From Desulfuromonadales bacterium (lineage in GTDB: Bacteria; Desulfobacterota; Desulfuromonadia; Desulfuromonadales; JAGXHI01): 56,029 nt of DNA. A program made the position numbers and the translations under genes. The stretch covers positions 1 to 56,029 of the forward strand of contig JAGXHI010000053.1 of assembly GCA_024636295.1 (NCBI GenBank), in the 5' to 3' direction. The notes below the pieces were generated by a model. The model searched no databases. It had not been told where the DNA came from and saw nothing but the letters and a program-made list of their open reading frames with translations. The number at the start of each line of letters is the position of its first letter. Positions within the stretch are counted from its first letter, which is position 1. This document shows positions 8,164 to 16,231 of this stretch, piece by piece.

Positions 8164-9030
8164 ATGTCCCAACCGGTTATTGGGGTTATCGGCGGAAGCG
8201 GTCTTTATGAAATGGAAGGATTCTCGGATGTGGAGGAGATCCGGATCGAGACGCCCTTCGGTGAGCCCTCCGATGCGTTTATTGCCGGGAACCTCGATGG
8301 CGCCCGGGTCGTTTTTCTGCCTCGACACGGCCAGGGCCACCGACTTCTCCCCTCGGAGGTGAGCTATCGCGCCAATATTTACGGCATGAAGAAGCTCGGG
8401 GTGGAGAGGATCATCTCCGTATCGGCAGTGGGGAGCATGAAGGAGGAGATCGTCCCCGGGCATATTGTGCTTCCCGACCAGTTTTTCGACCGGACCGCTG
8501 GAAAGAGATCCACCACATTCTTTGGTGAAGGGGTGGTCGGGCATGTACAATTTTCGGATCCGATCTGTGCCGATCTCGCCGGGACCCTCCATGAGGCTTC
8601 GCAGGCGGTGGGGGCGACGGTCCATAGGGGCGGGACTTACATCTGCATTGAGGGCCCTCACTTCTCCACTCGGGCCGAATCCCGCATCTACAGAAGCTGG
8701 GGCGTAGACGTGATCGGAATGACAAACGTTTCCGAGGCCAGGCTGGCCCGCGAGGCTGAGATCTGTTACGCCACTATCGCACTTGCCACGGATTACGACT
8801 GCTGGCACGAGGAGCATGACGATGTTTCCGTGGAGGCGGTGGTCGCTATCATCCAGCAGAACGTGGCAACCGCCCGGGCGATCATCCGGGAAGCCGTCCG
8901 GAGGCTGAAAGGAAAATCAGACTGCAGTTGCGGCGAGGCCCTCCGGTATGCAATTATGACCCCGAGGGAGTTGATTCCGGAGGCGACGAAAAAGAAGCTT
9001 GATGTGATCATGGGTAAACACCTCCGCTGA
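8164..9030 (+). CDS. mtnP: S-methyl-5'-thioadenosine phosphorylase (or related purine nucleoside phosphorylase)
   Basis: Cleaves methylthioadenosine, the by-product of polyamine and related SAM chemistry, to adenine and methylthioribose-1-phosphate. The 288-residue protein opens with IGVIGGSGLYEM, the phosphate-binding glycine loop. It has PRHGQGHRLLPSEV and SAVGSM, the EGPHFSTRAE motif, and GMTNVSEARLARE, which includes the ribose-contacting methionine region typical of the MTAP branch, followed by ATDYDCWH. ATG 8164 has an excellent ribosome site (AAGGGAGGTG) 6 bases upstream; GTG at 8155 lies inside it. It lies 64 bases after rlmN. Inosine or guanosine phosphorylases share these motifs, so substrate choice is likely but not certain. 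Confidence 0.92.
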   Translation: MSQPVIGVIGGSGLYEMEGFSDVEEIRIETPFGEPSDAFIAGNLDGARVVFLPRHGQGHRLLPSEVSYRANIYGMKKLGVERIISVSAVGSMKEEIVPGHIVLPDQFFDRTAGKRSTTFFGEGVVGHVQFSDPICADLAGTLHEASQAVGATVHRGGTYICIEGPHFSTRAESRIYRSWGVDVIGMTNVSEARLAREAEICYATIALATDYDCWHEEHDDVSVEAVVAIIQQNVATARAIIREAVRRLKGKSDCSCGEALRYAIMTPRELIPEATKKKLDVIMGKHLR

Positions 9031-9113
9031 CACACGCTAGTCGGTAATCCATTTAGTGCCCATCCGGAAACCCCGGGAAGCACAAAGGCAGTTTTCGATC
9101 TGGAGACGAGCAA

Positions 9114-9210
9114 TTTTTCGCAAGGTCAAGGAAATCAAGGATTTGAGCGGAGGCGTAGTACTTTACGCCGCACAATCAAATCCGCGGATTGACGCGGAGA
9201 TTGCGGAAAA
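9114..9210. repeat. Long imperfect palindromic intergenic repeat between mtnP and the PfkB gene
   Basis: The 97 bases fold back on themselves. TTTTTCGCAA (9114-9123) faces TTGCGGAAAA (9201-9210), GGATTTGA (9139-9146) pairs with TCAAATCC (9176-9183), and GGCGTA (9152-9157) pairs with TACGCC (9164-9169) at the centre. No T-run follows, so it is not a plain terminator. A partial copy lies before rlmN at 7014-7037. The rest of this 245-base gap (9031-9275) holds no gene that I can support. Confidence 0.7.
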
Positions 9211-9275
9211 GGGCCGTTTCCGGACGAAAACCATTTAGCTCGTCGCACCTTGAAATGGGAAAGACAGGGAATTTC

Positions 9276-10187
9276 ATGGGTATTCTTGTTGTTGGTTCGG
9301 TGGCTTTTGATTCGGTGGAAACCCCTTTCGGAAAAGTGAAGGAGGTATTGGGTGGGTCCGGGACCTTTTTTTCCACTTCAGCCAGCTTCTTTTCCGAAGT
9401 CAATCTGGTTGCGGTTGTCGGGGAGGATTTTCCGCAGGACCATCTGCAGTTTCTACGCTCACGAAATGTGGACCTGGGCGGCTTGCAGACCTCACCGGGA
9501 AGAACTTTCCGCTGGGAGGGTCGCTACGGTTACGATCTTAACGAGGCCGAGACCCTGGACACCCAGTTGAACGTCTTTGAGGCTTTCGATCCCCGTCTTC
9601 CGATGGAATACGTCGATGCGGATTTTGTCTTTCTGGCGAATATCGACCCCGAACTCCAGCTCAAGGTCCTGAAACAGGTCCGAAGGCCCAGGCTGGTTGC
9701 CTGCGATACCATGAATTTCTGGATCGAGGGAAAACGCGCGCAACTTCTTGAGACTCTTCACCATGTGGATATTCTGGTCATCAATGAAGGGGAGACCCGG
9801 CAACTGGCGCAGGAGCCGAATCTGGTCAGGGCAGCCCGTGTTATCCTTGAAATGGGCCCCCGGATTCTGGTCGTCAAACGGGGGGAATACGGTGTGCTGA
9901 TGATCAGCGAACACTCCCTGTTCTCCGCTCCGGCCTATCCGCTGGAATCGGTGTACGATCCTACGGGGGCGGGGGATACCTTTGCGGGTGGTTTCATGGG
10001 ATATCTCTCCGGGACCCGGAATCTGGATGAGGGAAGCTTTCGGCAGGCGATTATTTTCGGAAGCATCATGGCTTCCTTTGTTGTTGAGGACTTCAGCCTG
10101 GATCGGATGAGAACTCTCGAATTTGAGGAAATTGAGGAACGGTTCCGTCGTTTCAAGCTGTTGACTGAGTTCCAGGGGCTGGGCTGA
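9276..10187 (+). CDS. PfkB-family carbohydrate/nucleoside kinase
   Basis: ATP-dependent kinase of the ribokinase/PfkB family, phosphorylating a sugar or nucleoside hydroxyl. The 303-residue protein has the N-terminal glycine signature near residue 28 (VLGGSGTFFSTSASFF) and the C-terminal catalytic motif DPTGAGDTFAGGF, whose aspartate in GAGD is the catalytic base. Start 9276 follows AGGGA at 9266-9270; longer frames start inside the upstream repeat. Its position after mtnP hints at adenosine or a methylthioribose-like substrate, but the sequence does not decide this. It is the first gene of a tight set that runs to 12207. Confidence 0.85.
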   Translation: MGILVVGSVAFDSVETPFGKVKEVLGGSGTFFSTSASFFSEVNLVAVVGEDFPQDHLQFLRSRNVDLGGLQTSPGRTFRWEGRYGYDLNEAETLDTQLNVFEAFDPRLPMEYVDADFVFLANIDPELQLKVLKQVRRPRLVACDTMNFWIEGKRAQLLETLHHVDILVINEGETRQLAQEPNLVRAARVILEMGPRILVVKRGEYGVLMISEHSLFSAPAYPLESVYDPTGAGDTFAGGFMGYLSGTRNLDEGSFRQAIIFGSIMASFVVEDFSLDRMRTLEFEEIEERFRRFKLLTEFQGLG

Positions 10188-10203
10188 GACAGAAGGGGGC
10201 GCC

Positions 10204-10839
10204 ATGTTTCAGTTTAACGAAAAAGCTCGAGGCCTGGATCTACCCGGCAGCAGGATCATCCGGGCCTATCGCTCCCTGAACAATGCCCAGGTTGCCCTTC
10301 CCGGAATGCCTGCCCAGATTGCAACCGCCTACCTGTGCGCTTTTCAGGGGCGTAACGGGATTCTTACAGTGGCCGCACTTCATCTTCACACCAGTCGGAG
10401 AGTTTTCTTTTATTTCCACGACGGAGGTGAGGCCTTGGAAGATGGAGCGGAGCGGGCTTGGGAAGAAGGGGTCCGCTTTGCGGAATCGATGGGTTTCATG
10501 ATGGGGGATCTTGATTTTCACCTTCATTCCCCCAATGAACGAGACGCTCTATGGGACGCTTTACCCTTCCGAAATGGAGATCCGGCCACCTGCGAAAAAA
10601 GGACGGGCCGGGACAATCCCCCTTCAGCATCACCGGAAACCGCACCTTCACCGTTGCCCGAAAAGAAAAGGGAGGTGGATGAAACAGGAATGTCCTCCGC
10701 AACACCCGTATTGAGCCGTTTCCCTGTCGACCGGGAGAAAACCCGCCGGTCAGCCAGGCCTCCCCGGAGTACTGCAGAAATGGCGGAGAGACGGAAAACC
10801 TTTGTCGAAAATATGGGTCGCTTTCTCGCATCCCTATAA
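10204..10839 (+). CDS. Conserved hypothetical protein
   Basis: I do not recognise this 211-residue protein. The first 120 residues look like a folded alpha/beta domain (ITATAYLCAF-like beta strands, a helix with EEGVRFAESMGFMM, then DLDFHLHSP). The last 90 residues are polar, rich in proline, serine and charge, and look disordered, ending in a short helix (MAERRKTFVENMGRFLAS). There is no signal peptide or transmembrane segment, so it is probably cytoplasmic. AGGGGG precedes the ATG. It lies 16 bases after the PfkB gene and 9 bases before the TPR lipoprotein, so it is co-transcribed with them. Confidence 0.75.
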   Translation: MFQFNEKARGLDLPGSRIIRAYRSLNNAQVALPGMPAQIATAYLCAFQGRNGILTVAALHLHTSRRVFFYFHDGGEALEDGAERAWEEGVRFAESMGFMMGDLDFHLHSPNERDALWDALPFRNGDPATCEKRTGRDNPPSASPETAPSPLPEKKREVDETGMSSATPVLSRFPVDREKTRRSARPPRSTAEMAERRKTFVENMGRFLASL

Positions 10840-10848
10840 GGAGAACAT

Positions 10849-11598
10849 GTGAGTATACTGTTTCGAAGGATTACCCCGTTCATATTTCTTTTACTATTGG
10901 TCGGTTGCGGTGTCGGGGAAAAGAACCTTAAGCAGGCCGAGGTTCACTACATGCTGGGTCTTTCCTATCTCAAGGAGCAGAAACCTACGTTGGCCTTGCA
11001 GGATTTCCTCCGTGCTGCGGAGTTGAACCCTGAAAATGCAGATATTCAGGCGGCCATCGCCCAGGCCTACCAGATCAAAAAGGCCTATCCCGAGGCCGAA
11101 AAACACTACCTTCAAGCCCTGGAGCTCAGCGGAAACAGTCCCCGCCTGCAGAATAATCTGGGAGCTCTTTATCTCGACATGCAGCGTTGGGATGATGCCG
11201 CCCGGTATTTCCGGCAGGCCTCCTCCAATCTTCTCTTTGCAACGCCCGAGGTGGCCCTGACCGGTATGGGCCTCGCCTATTTTCAGCAGGGGAACATCCC
11301 TGAGGCGATCGCCGCCTATAAAAAGGCCATCGATCAGAATCCCCGTTATCCAAGAGCCTACCTGCTCCTCGGGGAGGTGTACTCCGAAATGGGGAAAAAT
11401 GACCTTGCCATCGAGAAGTTCCAGAGGGCGATCTCCCTGGCGCCGAATTACAGCCGAGCCCATTTCGATCTCGGGGTAGCTTATCTGAAGGCCGAAGACC
11501 AGGAAAAGGCAAAAGAGGTGTTTCGAGAGGTTCGCCGCCTCTCCCCTGACTCTGAATTGGGCCGTCTTTCCGAAGAATATCTGAAGGTCCTGGATTAG
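10849..11598 (+). CDS. TPR-repeat lipoprotein (PilF/PilW-like)
   Basis: A 249-residue exported lipoprotein: signal sequence with lipobox LVGC (cysteine at about residue 20), then about six tetratricopeptide repeats filling the rest of the chain, including the canonical AYPEAEKHYLQALELSGN and PEAIAAYKKAIDQNPRY units. The length and layout resemble PilF/PilW, the pilotin that helps assemble the type IV pilus secretin, but no other pilus gene is nearby, so a general TPR scaffold is equally possible. Translation starts at GTG 10849 with AGGAG 5 bases upstream; the overlapping ATG at 10847 is followed at once by a stop. Confidence 0.82.
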   Translation: MSILFRRITPFIFLLLLVGCGVGEKNLKQAEVHYMLGLSYLKEQKPTLALQDFLRAAELNPENADIQAAIAQAYQIKKAYPEAEKHYLQALELSGNSPRLQNNLGALYLDMQRWDDAARYFRQASSNLLFATPEVALTGMGLAYFQQGNIPEAIAAYKKAIDQNPRYPRAYLLLGEVYSEMGKNDLAIEKFQRAISLAPNYSRAHFDLGVAYLKAEDQEKAKEVFREVRRLSPDSELGRLSEEYLKVLD

Positions 11599-11637
11599 CA
11601 GCCACTCGGGAATAATCTCAACAGCGGGAGAGATGCC

Positions 11638-12207
11638 ATGAAAATCCAGTGCCCGGAATGCGGCGCCGGTTACCGGATCAAACCCGGCGGAACGGAGAAG
11701 CGCACCGCCCGGGTCAAATGCCCCCGGTGCGCACATGTCTTCCGAATCAATCTGGGCGGTAAAACCGCCGAGCCGAGCCCCGAGGTATCCATACCATCCT
11801 CATCAGGGGGAGGACCTGCCGGAAGAAAAATTCTGGTAGTCGACGACTCGAGGTTTTTCCGGGAACTGATCGTGGAGGTGCTCACGCCTCTGGAGGTGTC
11901 CTTTCTCACCGCCGGTGATGGTATCGAGGCGCTGGAGATCATTCGCCGGGAAAGTCCGGATCTTGTCCTGCTCGATCTGAATCTTCCTCTTAAAGACGGG
12001 TACGAACTTATCCGGGAGATCCGGGCCGATTCCTCTCTTTCTTCCGTTCGCCTGATGGCCATGAGCGGATTTTTCAGGAAACAGGAAGATGTCGAGAAAG
12101 CCTCGCAAAGCGGCGCGGACGATTTCATCAGCAAGACCTTTAAGCCGGAGCAACTGCGGGAACGTGTGATGAAGCTTCTCGAAAATGCTCGCCCTCGGAA
12201 ACCTTGA
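11638..12207 (+). CDS. Zinc-ribbon response regulator (MJ0042-type zinc finger plus receiver)
   Basis: A 189-residue two-domain protein. Residues 1-38 form an MJ0042-type zinc ribbon with C5-x2-C8 and C28-x2-C31. After a proline/serine linker, residues 62-187 form a receiver domain with the acidic pair D69-D70, phosphoacceptor D113 in LLDLNLP and a conserved lysine in SKTFKPEQL. There is no DNA-binding output domain of the usual kinds; the zinc ribbon may bind a partner or nucleic acid. It lies 39 bases after the TPR lipoprotein and closes that gene set. No cognate kinase is adjacent; the receiver-kinase at 13410 is the nearest. Confidence 0.88.
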   Translation: MKIQCPECGAGYRIKPGGTEKRTARVKCPRCAHVFRINLGGKTAEPSPEVSIPSSSGGGPAGRKILVVDDSRFFRELIVEVLTPLEVSFLTAGDGIEALEIIRRESPDLVLLDLNLPLKDGYELIREIRADSSLSSVRLMAMSGFFRKQEDVEKASQSGADDFISKTFKPEQLRERVMKLLENARPRKP

Positions 12208-12356
12208 CCCGTTTCAAAGACTTAATTTCATTAGAAATTTGCGCCATTTGCCATCTCGCTTCTAAAATTACAGCTAATCGGGGAGAATGGATGCTTGTCC
12301 TATTCTTAAATATTTGTAATTGTTGGCGAAAGGAGAGGAGAGGAGAGGTCCTTTTC

Positions 12357-12384
12357 TTGACAGCCCAATGCCCCATGGTAGACT
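12357..12384 (+). promoter_or_regulatory. Sigma-70-type promoter before the stand-alone receiver gene
   Basis: TTGACA (12357-12362), a perfect -35, is followed after 16 bases by TAGACT (12379-12384). A purine-rich AGGAG repeat (12331-12348) lies just upstream. Start of transcription would be near 12391, about 22 bases before the TTG codon of the receiver gene. Confidence 0.65.
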
Positions 12385-12412
12385 TTGCCATTATTATCAG
12401 GGGGTACGGGTT

Positions 12413-12802
12413 TTGGGGAAAAAGATTCGCAAAATTCTAATCGTGGATGATGAGGAAAATGCCCGTTTCGGCCTGAGCAAACTCCTGTCTCAGGAAGGCT
12501 ACGAGGTAGAGAGTGTCGCAAACGGGTATGAAGCGCTGGAGTTTCTCCGTCACCATAAGGTCAATCTGGTCATCAGTGATATCAAGATGCCCGAGATGAA
12601 CGGCCTGGCGTTCCTTCGGGAACTGAATCGGTATTATCCCAGTACTTCGGTGATTATGATAACGGCATTCGGAGGCGTAGAATCCTACTTGGAGGCGATG
12701 AATCTTGGAGCTTTTGAATATATCCATAAACCCGTCAAGCTCGATGAGCTCAAATCGGTCATGAACAAAATTTTCAGGCAGCAGCCGGTCAGTGCCGGAT
12801 AG
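12413..12802 (+). CDS. Stand-alone receiver-domain response regulator
   Basis: A 129-residue protein consisting of a single receiver domain: acidic D12-D13, phosphoacceptor D56 in ISDIKMPEMNG, the conserved threonine in MITAFGG and lysine in HKPVKLDEL. The KPVKLDEL end is typical of receivers of NtrC-like ancestry. It has no output domain and would act by protein contact or phosphotransfer. The start is taken as TTG 12413 (MGKKIRKILIV) behind GGGGGT; the frame is open to 12320, but that part contains the promoter and no folded sequence. It precedes the stress protein by 28 bases, and the two probably share a transcript. Confidence 0.85.
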   Translation: MGKKIRKILIVDDEENARFGLSKLLSQEGYEVESVANGYEALEFLRHHKVNLVISDIKMPEMNGLAFLRELNRYYPSTSVIMITAFGGVESYLEAMNLGAFEYIHKPVKLDELKSVMNKIFRQQPVSAG

Positions 12803-12830
12803 CCTATTTCTGTAATTTCATGGAGGACTT

Positions 12831-13283
12831 ATGAAAGACTTCAGGACCATTCTTTTCCCCACGGATTTCTCCGAAAGTTCCGACTACGCTTTTAAGTTCG
12901 CCCTTTCCCTGGCCAAAAAATTCAGTGCCAAGCTGGTGATCGTCCATGTCATCAACGAACCGGTGGATTTGAGGGGGTTCTATGTTCCGCATATCTCCTT
13001 CGATAAGCTTGAGGAGGAGATCGAGCAGGGAGCGCGGAAGATGATGGAGAAGTTCTGCAGGACCTATATGCAGGATTACCAGGATTATGAGACCTTTGTT
13101 CTGCCCGGAATTCCCTTCGATGAAGTCATCAAGAAGGGGAAGGAAATTTCTGCGGATCTCATTGTCATGGGCACACACGGGCGAACGGGACTGGATCATG
13201 TCCTTTTCGGGAGCACGGCGGAAAAAGTGGTGAGAAGATCTCCCATTCCCGTCATGACCGTTCGCATGGAAGAACACGCCTGA
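12831..13283 (+). CDS. Universal stress protein, UspA family
   Basis: A 150-residue single-domain universal stress protein. It opens with [18 protein letters not shown] and ends with the ATP-binding signature G-x2-G-x9-G-S in [20 protein letters not shown], so it is of the nucleotide-binding class. The central helix is longer than in the shortest family members. GGAGG lies 4-5 bases before the ATG. It lies directly behind a receiver protein and before a terminator. Such proteins modulate stress physiology; no specific target can be read from the sequence. Confidence 0.93.
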   Translation: MKDFRTILFPTDFSESSDYAFKFALSLAKKFSAKLVIVHVINEPVDLRGFYVPHISFDKLEEEIEQGARKMMEKFCRTYMQDYQDYETFVLPGIPFDEVIKKGKEISADLIVMGTHGRTGLDHVLFGSTAEKVVRRSPIPVMTVRMEEHA

Positions 13284-13303
13284 CTCCACATTTTCCCTTT
13301 CAG

Positions 13304-13328
13304 AAAGGCAGCTTCGCGCTGCCTTTTC
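13304..13328 (+). terminator. Rho-independent terminator after the universal stress gene
   Basis: AAGGCAGC (13305-13312) pairs with GCTGCCTT (13318-13325) around a 5-base loop and runs into TTTTCC. It lies 20 bases after the stop codon. Confidence 0.85.
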
Positions 13329-13345
13329 CTTTCCTCTCTTAGCGC

Positions 13346-13374
13346 TTGAAAAATAAAAGAGGGGAAGGTATCCT
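13346..13374 (+). promoter_or_regulatory. Sigma-70-type promoter before the receiver-kinase gene
   Basis: TTGAAA (13346-13351), 17 bases, then TATCCT (13369-13374). It would start transcription near 13381 and drive the gene set 13410-19215. Confidence 0.55.
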
Positions 13375-13409
13375 ACCAGTCCTTCCGCCGGAAATATCCG
13401 TTCAAGAAA

Positions 13410-14588
13410 ATGGGACCGAGTGCCATGGGTGAAAAAATCCTGGTGATCGACGATGAGTGGATCATTATCGATCTGACCTCTATGATTCTGCGCAGCAGAG
13501 GCTATGAAGTCCTGTCGGCCGAAGGTGGACGAGAGGGCCTTGAAATCGTCGCTGCCGAATCGCCGGCTGTCGTTCTTCTGGATTATATGATGCCGAATAT
13601 GGACGGCATGACCGTCCTGCGCAGGATTCGAGAGCATTTCCCCGATACCTATGTCATCATGTTTACCGGAAAGGGCAGCGAGGAAATCGCCGTGGAACTG
13701 ATGAAGGCCGGCGCTTCCGATTATATTCTCAAGCCTTTCAATAATCAGGATCTGCTGGATCGGATCGAAAATGTCCTGCGGCTTCGACGAATCGAGCTGC
13801 ATAACCGGGAACTGCGGGAGGAGCGGGAGAGGCTTCTCAGGGAAATCGAAGAGTGGAACAGGGAACTTGAGCGCCGGGTCGAAGAAAAGAGCCGGGAACT
13901 CGAGCGGGCCCATACGGAAATTCTCCAGGCGGAAAAGCTTGCGGCTCTTGGACATCTTGCCGCGGGAATGGCCCATGAAATCCGCAATCCGCTCAATTCC
14001 ATCAGCCTTTTCGGCCAGATCCTCAAATCGGCCGCTGAGAGCCGCCCCGAGCAGAAAACCTATGCGGAAAAGATTCTCAAGGAGGTGGACAGGATCGATG
14101 ATATCCTGATCAAGCTGCTGGCGACCAGCAAACGACCGCGATTCGATCTGAGCATGATCTCCGTGGCCGAGGTCATCGATCGTGCGCTGTCCGGCATCGG
14201 CGAACAGCTGAAGGCCCAGGGCATTCGCCTGGAGAAGGATTTTGTCTCTAATCCGCCGCCCATTCTTGCCGATGAACTGGAAATCGAGCAGATTTTCACA
14301 AATCTCTTCGTCAATTCCCTTCATGCCATGCCTGATGGCGGCGATCTTGGTGTCAGGCTTTCGCAGAATGATGGTGTCACGGAAATTACCATTCACGACA
14401 CCGGGGGAGGGATCCCCCAGGAGAATCTTGGACAGATCTTCGATCCTTTTTTCACCACTAAGACCAAAGGAACTGGATTTGGGCTCTCGGTGGTTTTAAG
14501 GATCGTCAAGACATACAATGGTCGTATCAGCGTAGAGAGCGAAGAGGGGAAGGGCACGACCTTCCATATCGAGCTTCCCCTCTCTTGA
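13410..14588 (+). CDS. Hybrid sensor kinase: N-terminal receiver plus histidine kinase
   Basis: A 392-residue cytoplasmic kinase with an input receiver. The receiver (about 8-125) has phosphoacceptor D58 in LLDYMMPNMDG and K in LKPFNNQDL. A coiled coil (about 130-175) leads to the dimerisation domain with H189 in GMAHEIRNPLNS, and the ATPase domain follows with the N-box VNSLHAMPDGG, the G1 box DTGGGIP, FDPFFTTK and GTGFGLSV. There is no transmembrane segment. It probably integrates a phosphoryl signal from another kinase. The start could also be ATG 13425 (MGEKILVIDDE), a more usual opening; ribosome sites are weak for both. No partner regulator is adjacent except the zinc-ribbon receiver and stand-alone receiver upstream. 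Confidence 0.92.
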   Translation: MGPSAMGEKILVIDDEWIIIDLTSMILRSRGYEVLSAEGGREGLEIVAAESPAVVLLDYMMPNMDGMTVLRRIREHFPDTYVIMFTGKGSEEIAVELMKAGASDYILKPFNNQDLLDRIENVLRLRRIELHNRELREERERLLREIEEWNRELERRVEEKSRELERAHTEILQAEKLAALGHLAAGMAHEIRNPLNSISLFGQILKSAAESRPEQKTYAEKILKEVDRIDDILIKLLATSKRPRFDLSMISVAEVIDRALSGIGEQLKAQGIRLEKDFVSNPPPILADELEIEQIFTNLFVNSLHAMPDGGDLGVRLSQNDGVTEITIHDTGGGIPQENLGQIFDPFFTTKTKGTGFGLSVVLRIVKTYNGRISVESEEGKGTTFHIELPLS

Positions 14589-14629
14589 GGGTTTATCTGA
14601 AGGCAGGAAGTGAGAGAAAATAGACCCGG

Positions 14630-16231
14630 ATGGCTCTGATTCTGCGGGAAATCGCTCTCGAACTGGAGGAGAGCGAAGACGTTCTGCCTCACCTGGTAGC
14701 ACGGCAAGTCGGGCTTCCCCCATCAGGAGTGCTCCGGTTGAAGGTGTTGCGCCGAAGTTTTGACGCCCGGAAAAAACCTCGCATTTTAAAAATTTTCACC
14801 GTGAGATTCGAAACGCGGGACGAGGAAGGGGTCCTGCATCGGAACCGGGATAATCACCGCCTCGCCCGTGACGAAGATCGCCGCATCTCACCGCCGAACC
14901 CCCTGAGGGGAGAAAAACTCCCGGTGCTGGTGACGGGCATGGGACCCGCCGGACTCTTCGCAGCCCTTCGCTTGACCCAGCATGGTTTTCGCGTTCTTCT
15001 GGTGGAGCAGGGGCGGCCGGTAGAAGAGCGGGTCACGGATGTACGCAACTTCTGGGACGGAAAGGGACTCGACCCGGAGAGCAATGTGCAGTTCGGAGAA
15101 GGAGGAGCCGGAACTTTCTCCGATGGAAAGCTGACCACACGGATAAACGATCCCTGGATGCGCCTGGTGCTGGAGACGCTCGTTGGTTTTGGTGCACCGG
15201 AAGTGATCCTGACAGATGCCAAGCCCCATATCGGCACCGACCGCCTGCGGCTGGTCCTGATCAATTTCCGCCGGGCACTGCTGGAAAAGGGAGTTGAAAT
15301 CCGCTACCAGACCCGGCTCACCGAATTGGCCATGGCCGGCGGAGAGATCGGTGCGGGAATTTTAAACGATGTCGACGAATATTCCTGCGGAGCCGTGGTT
15401 CTCGCGCCGGGACACAGCGCCCGCAGCACCTACGAGATGCTTTGTCGGAAGGGGGTGCGCCTGGAGAGCAGGCCTTTCGCCATCGGGGTGCGGGTCGAAC
15501 ATCCTGCCGCCCTGGTTGACCGCATCCAGTACGGGGTTAGCGGACATCCCCTTCTTCCCTCGGCCGAATATGCTCTTCGCTGGAATGATGAGGCGACCGG
15601 AAGGGGGGTCTATTCTTTCTGCATGTGCCCGGGAGGGCGGGTCGTCCTCGCCTCATCAGAACCGGAGGGGGTGGTTGTCAACGGCATGAGTTTTCGACGA
15701 CGCGACGATGTTTTTTCAAACAGCGCCCTGGTGGTTTCCGTGCGTCCGGCCGATTTTGGTGACCTTGGTCCGCTGGGGGGTATCCGTTTTCAAAAATATT
15801 GGGAAAAGAAGGCTTATCATGAAGGGGGAGGGGATTACCATGCTCCCGCCCAGAACATGATGAAGTTTATGGGAAGGGGCGTGGGGCCGGTCACCTCCAC
15901 CTGTCGCCCAGGTGTTCGGGAGGCTGACCTGGAGAGGGTCCTTCCCGATTTCGTGACCGAGGCCCTGCGGAAGGCGCTCCCCCGGTTCGGCAGCAGGATG
16001 CCCGGTTTCCTCACAGCGGAGGCGACCCTGGTCGGAATAGAATCGCGGACTTCCGCGCCCGTGCGCATTGTGCGGGGGGAAGACGGTCAATCTCTTTCGC
16101 ATCCCGGACTTTATCCGGCGGGAGAGGGTGCGGGATATGCCGGAGGAATCATGAGCGCCGCCGTTGACGGAATCCGGGCGGCGGAGCACGTTGTTGAAAA
16201 TTACCCAAAAAAGCTCGGGAGTAACTGGTGA
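14630..16231 (+). CDS. Uncharacterised FAD-dependent dehydrogenase
   Basis: A 533-residue flavoprotein of the uncharacterised FAD-dependent dehydrogenase group (COG2509-like). After an N-terminal region of about 95 residues comes the dinucleotide-binding fold with VTGMGPAGLFAALRLT and an acidic end of the second strand (LLVEQG). The family-typical stretch follows with RVTDVRNFWDGKGLDPESN and FGEGGAGTFSDGKLTTR. Near the C-terminus is the FAD-binding YPAGEGAGYAGGI. The substrate is unknown. It lies 41 bases after the receiver-kinase and its stop overlaps the GTG start of the next gene by 4 bases, so translation is probably coupled. Confidence 0.88.
   Translation: MALILREIALELEESEDVLPHLVARQVGLPPSGVLRLKVLRRSFDARKKPRILKIFTVRFETRDEEGVLHRNRDNHRLARDEDRRISPPNPLRGEKLPVLVTGMGPAGLFAALRLTQHGFRVLLVEQGRPVEERVTDVRNFWDGKGLDPESNVQFGEGGAGTFSDGKLTTRINDPWMRLVLETLVGFGAPEVILTDAKPHIGTDRLRLVLINFRRALLEKGVEIRYQTRLTELAMAGGEIGAGILNDVDEYSCGAVVLAPGHSARSTYEMLCRKGVRLESRPFAIGVRVEHPAALVDRIQYGVSGHPLLPSAEYALRWNDEATGRGVYSFCMCPGGRVVLASSEPEGVVVNGMSFRRRDDVFSNSALVVSVRPADFGDLGPLGGIRFQKYWEKKAYHEGGGDYHAPAQNMMKFMGRGVGPVTSTCRPGVREADLERVLPDFVTEALRKALPRFGSRMPGFLTAEATLVGIESRTSAPVRIVRGEDGQSLSHPGLYPAGEGAGYAGGIMSAAVDGIRAAEHVVENYPKKLGSNW

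Noticed and set aside
9189..9275. Longer PfkB kinase start inside the palindromic repeat
   Set aside because: The added residues are basic and unlike the family, and AGGGA stands correctly before ATG 9276.
12804..14396. Long open frame of about 530 codons on the minus strand
   Set aside because: It is antisense to the stress protein and kinase genes, which have clear motifs and ribosome sites. Its translation has no recognisable domain. A third-position GC bias explains the open frame.
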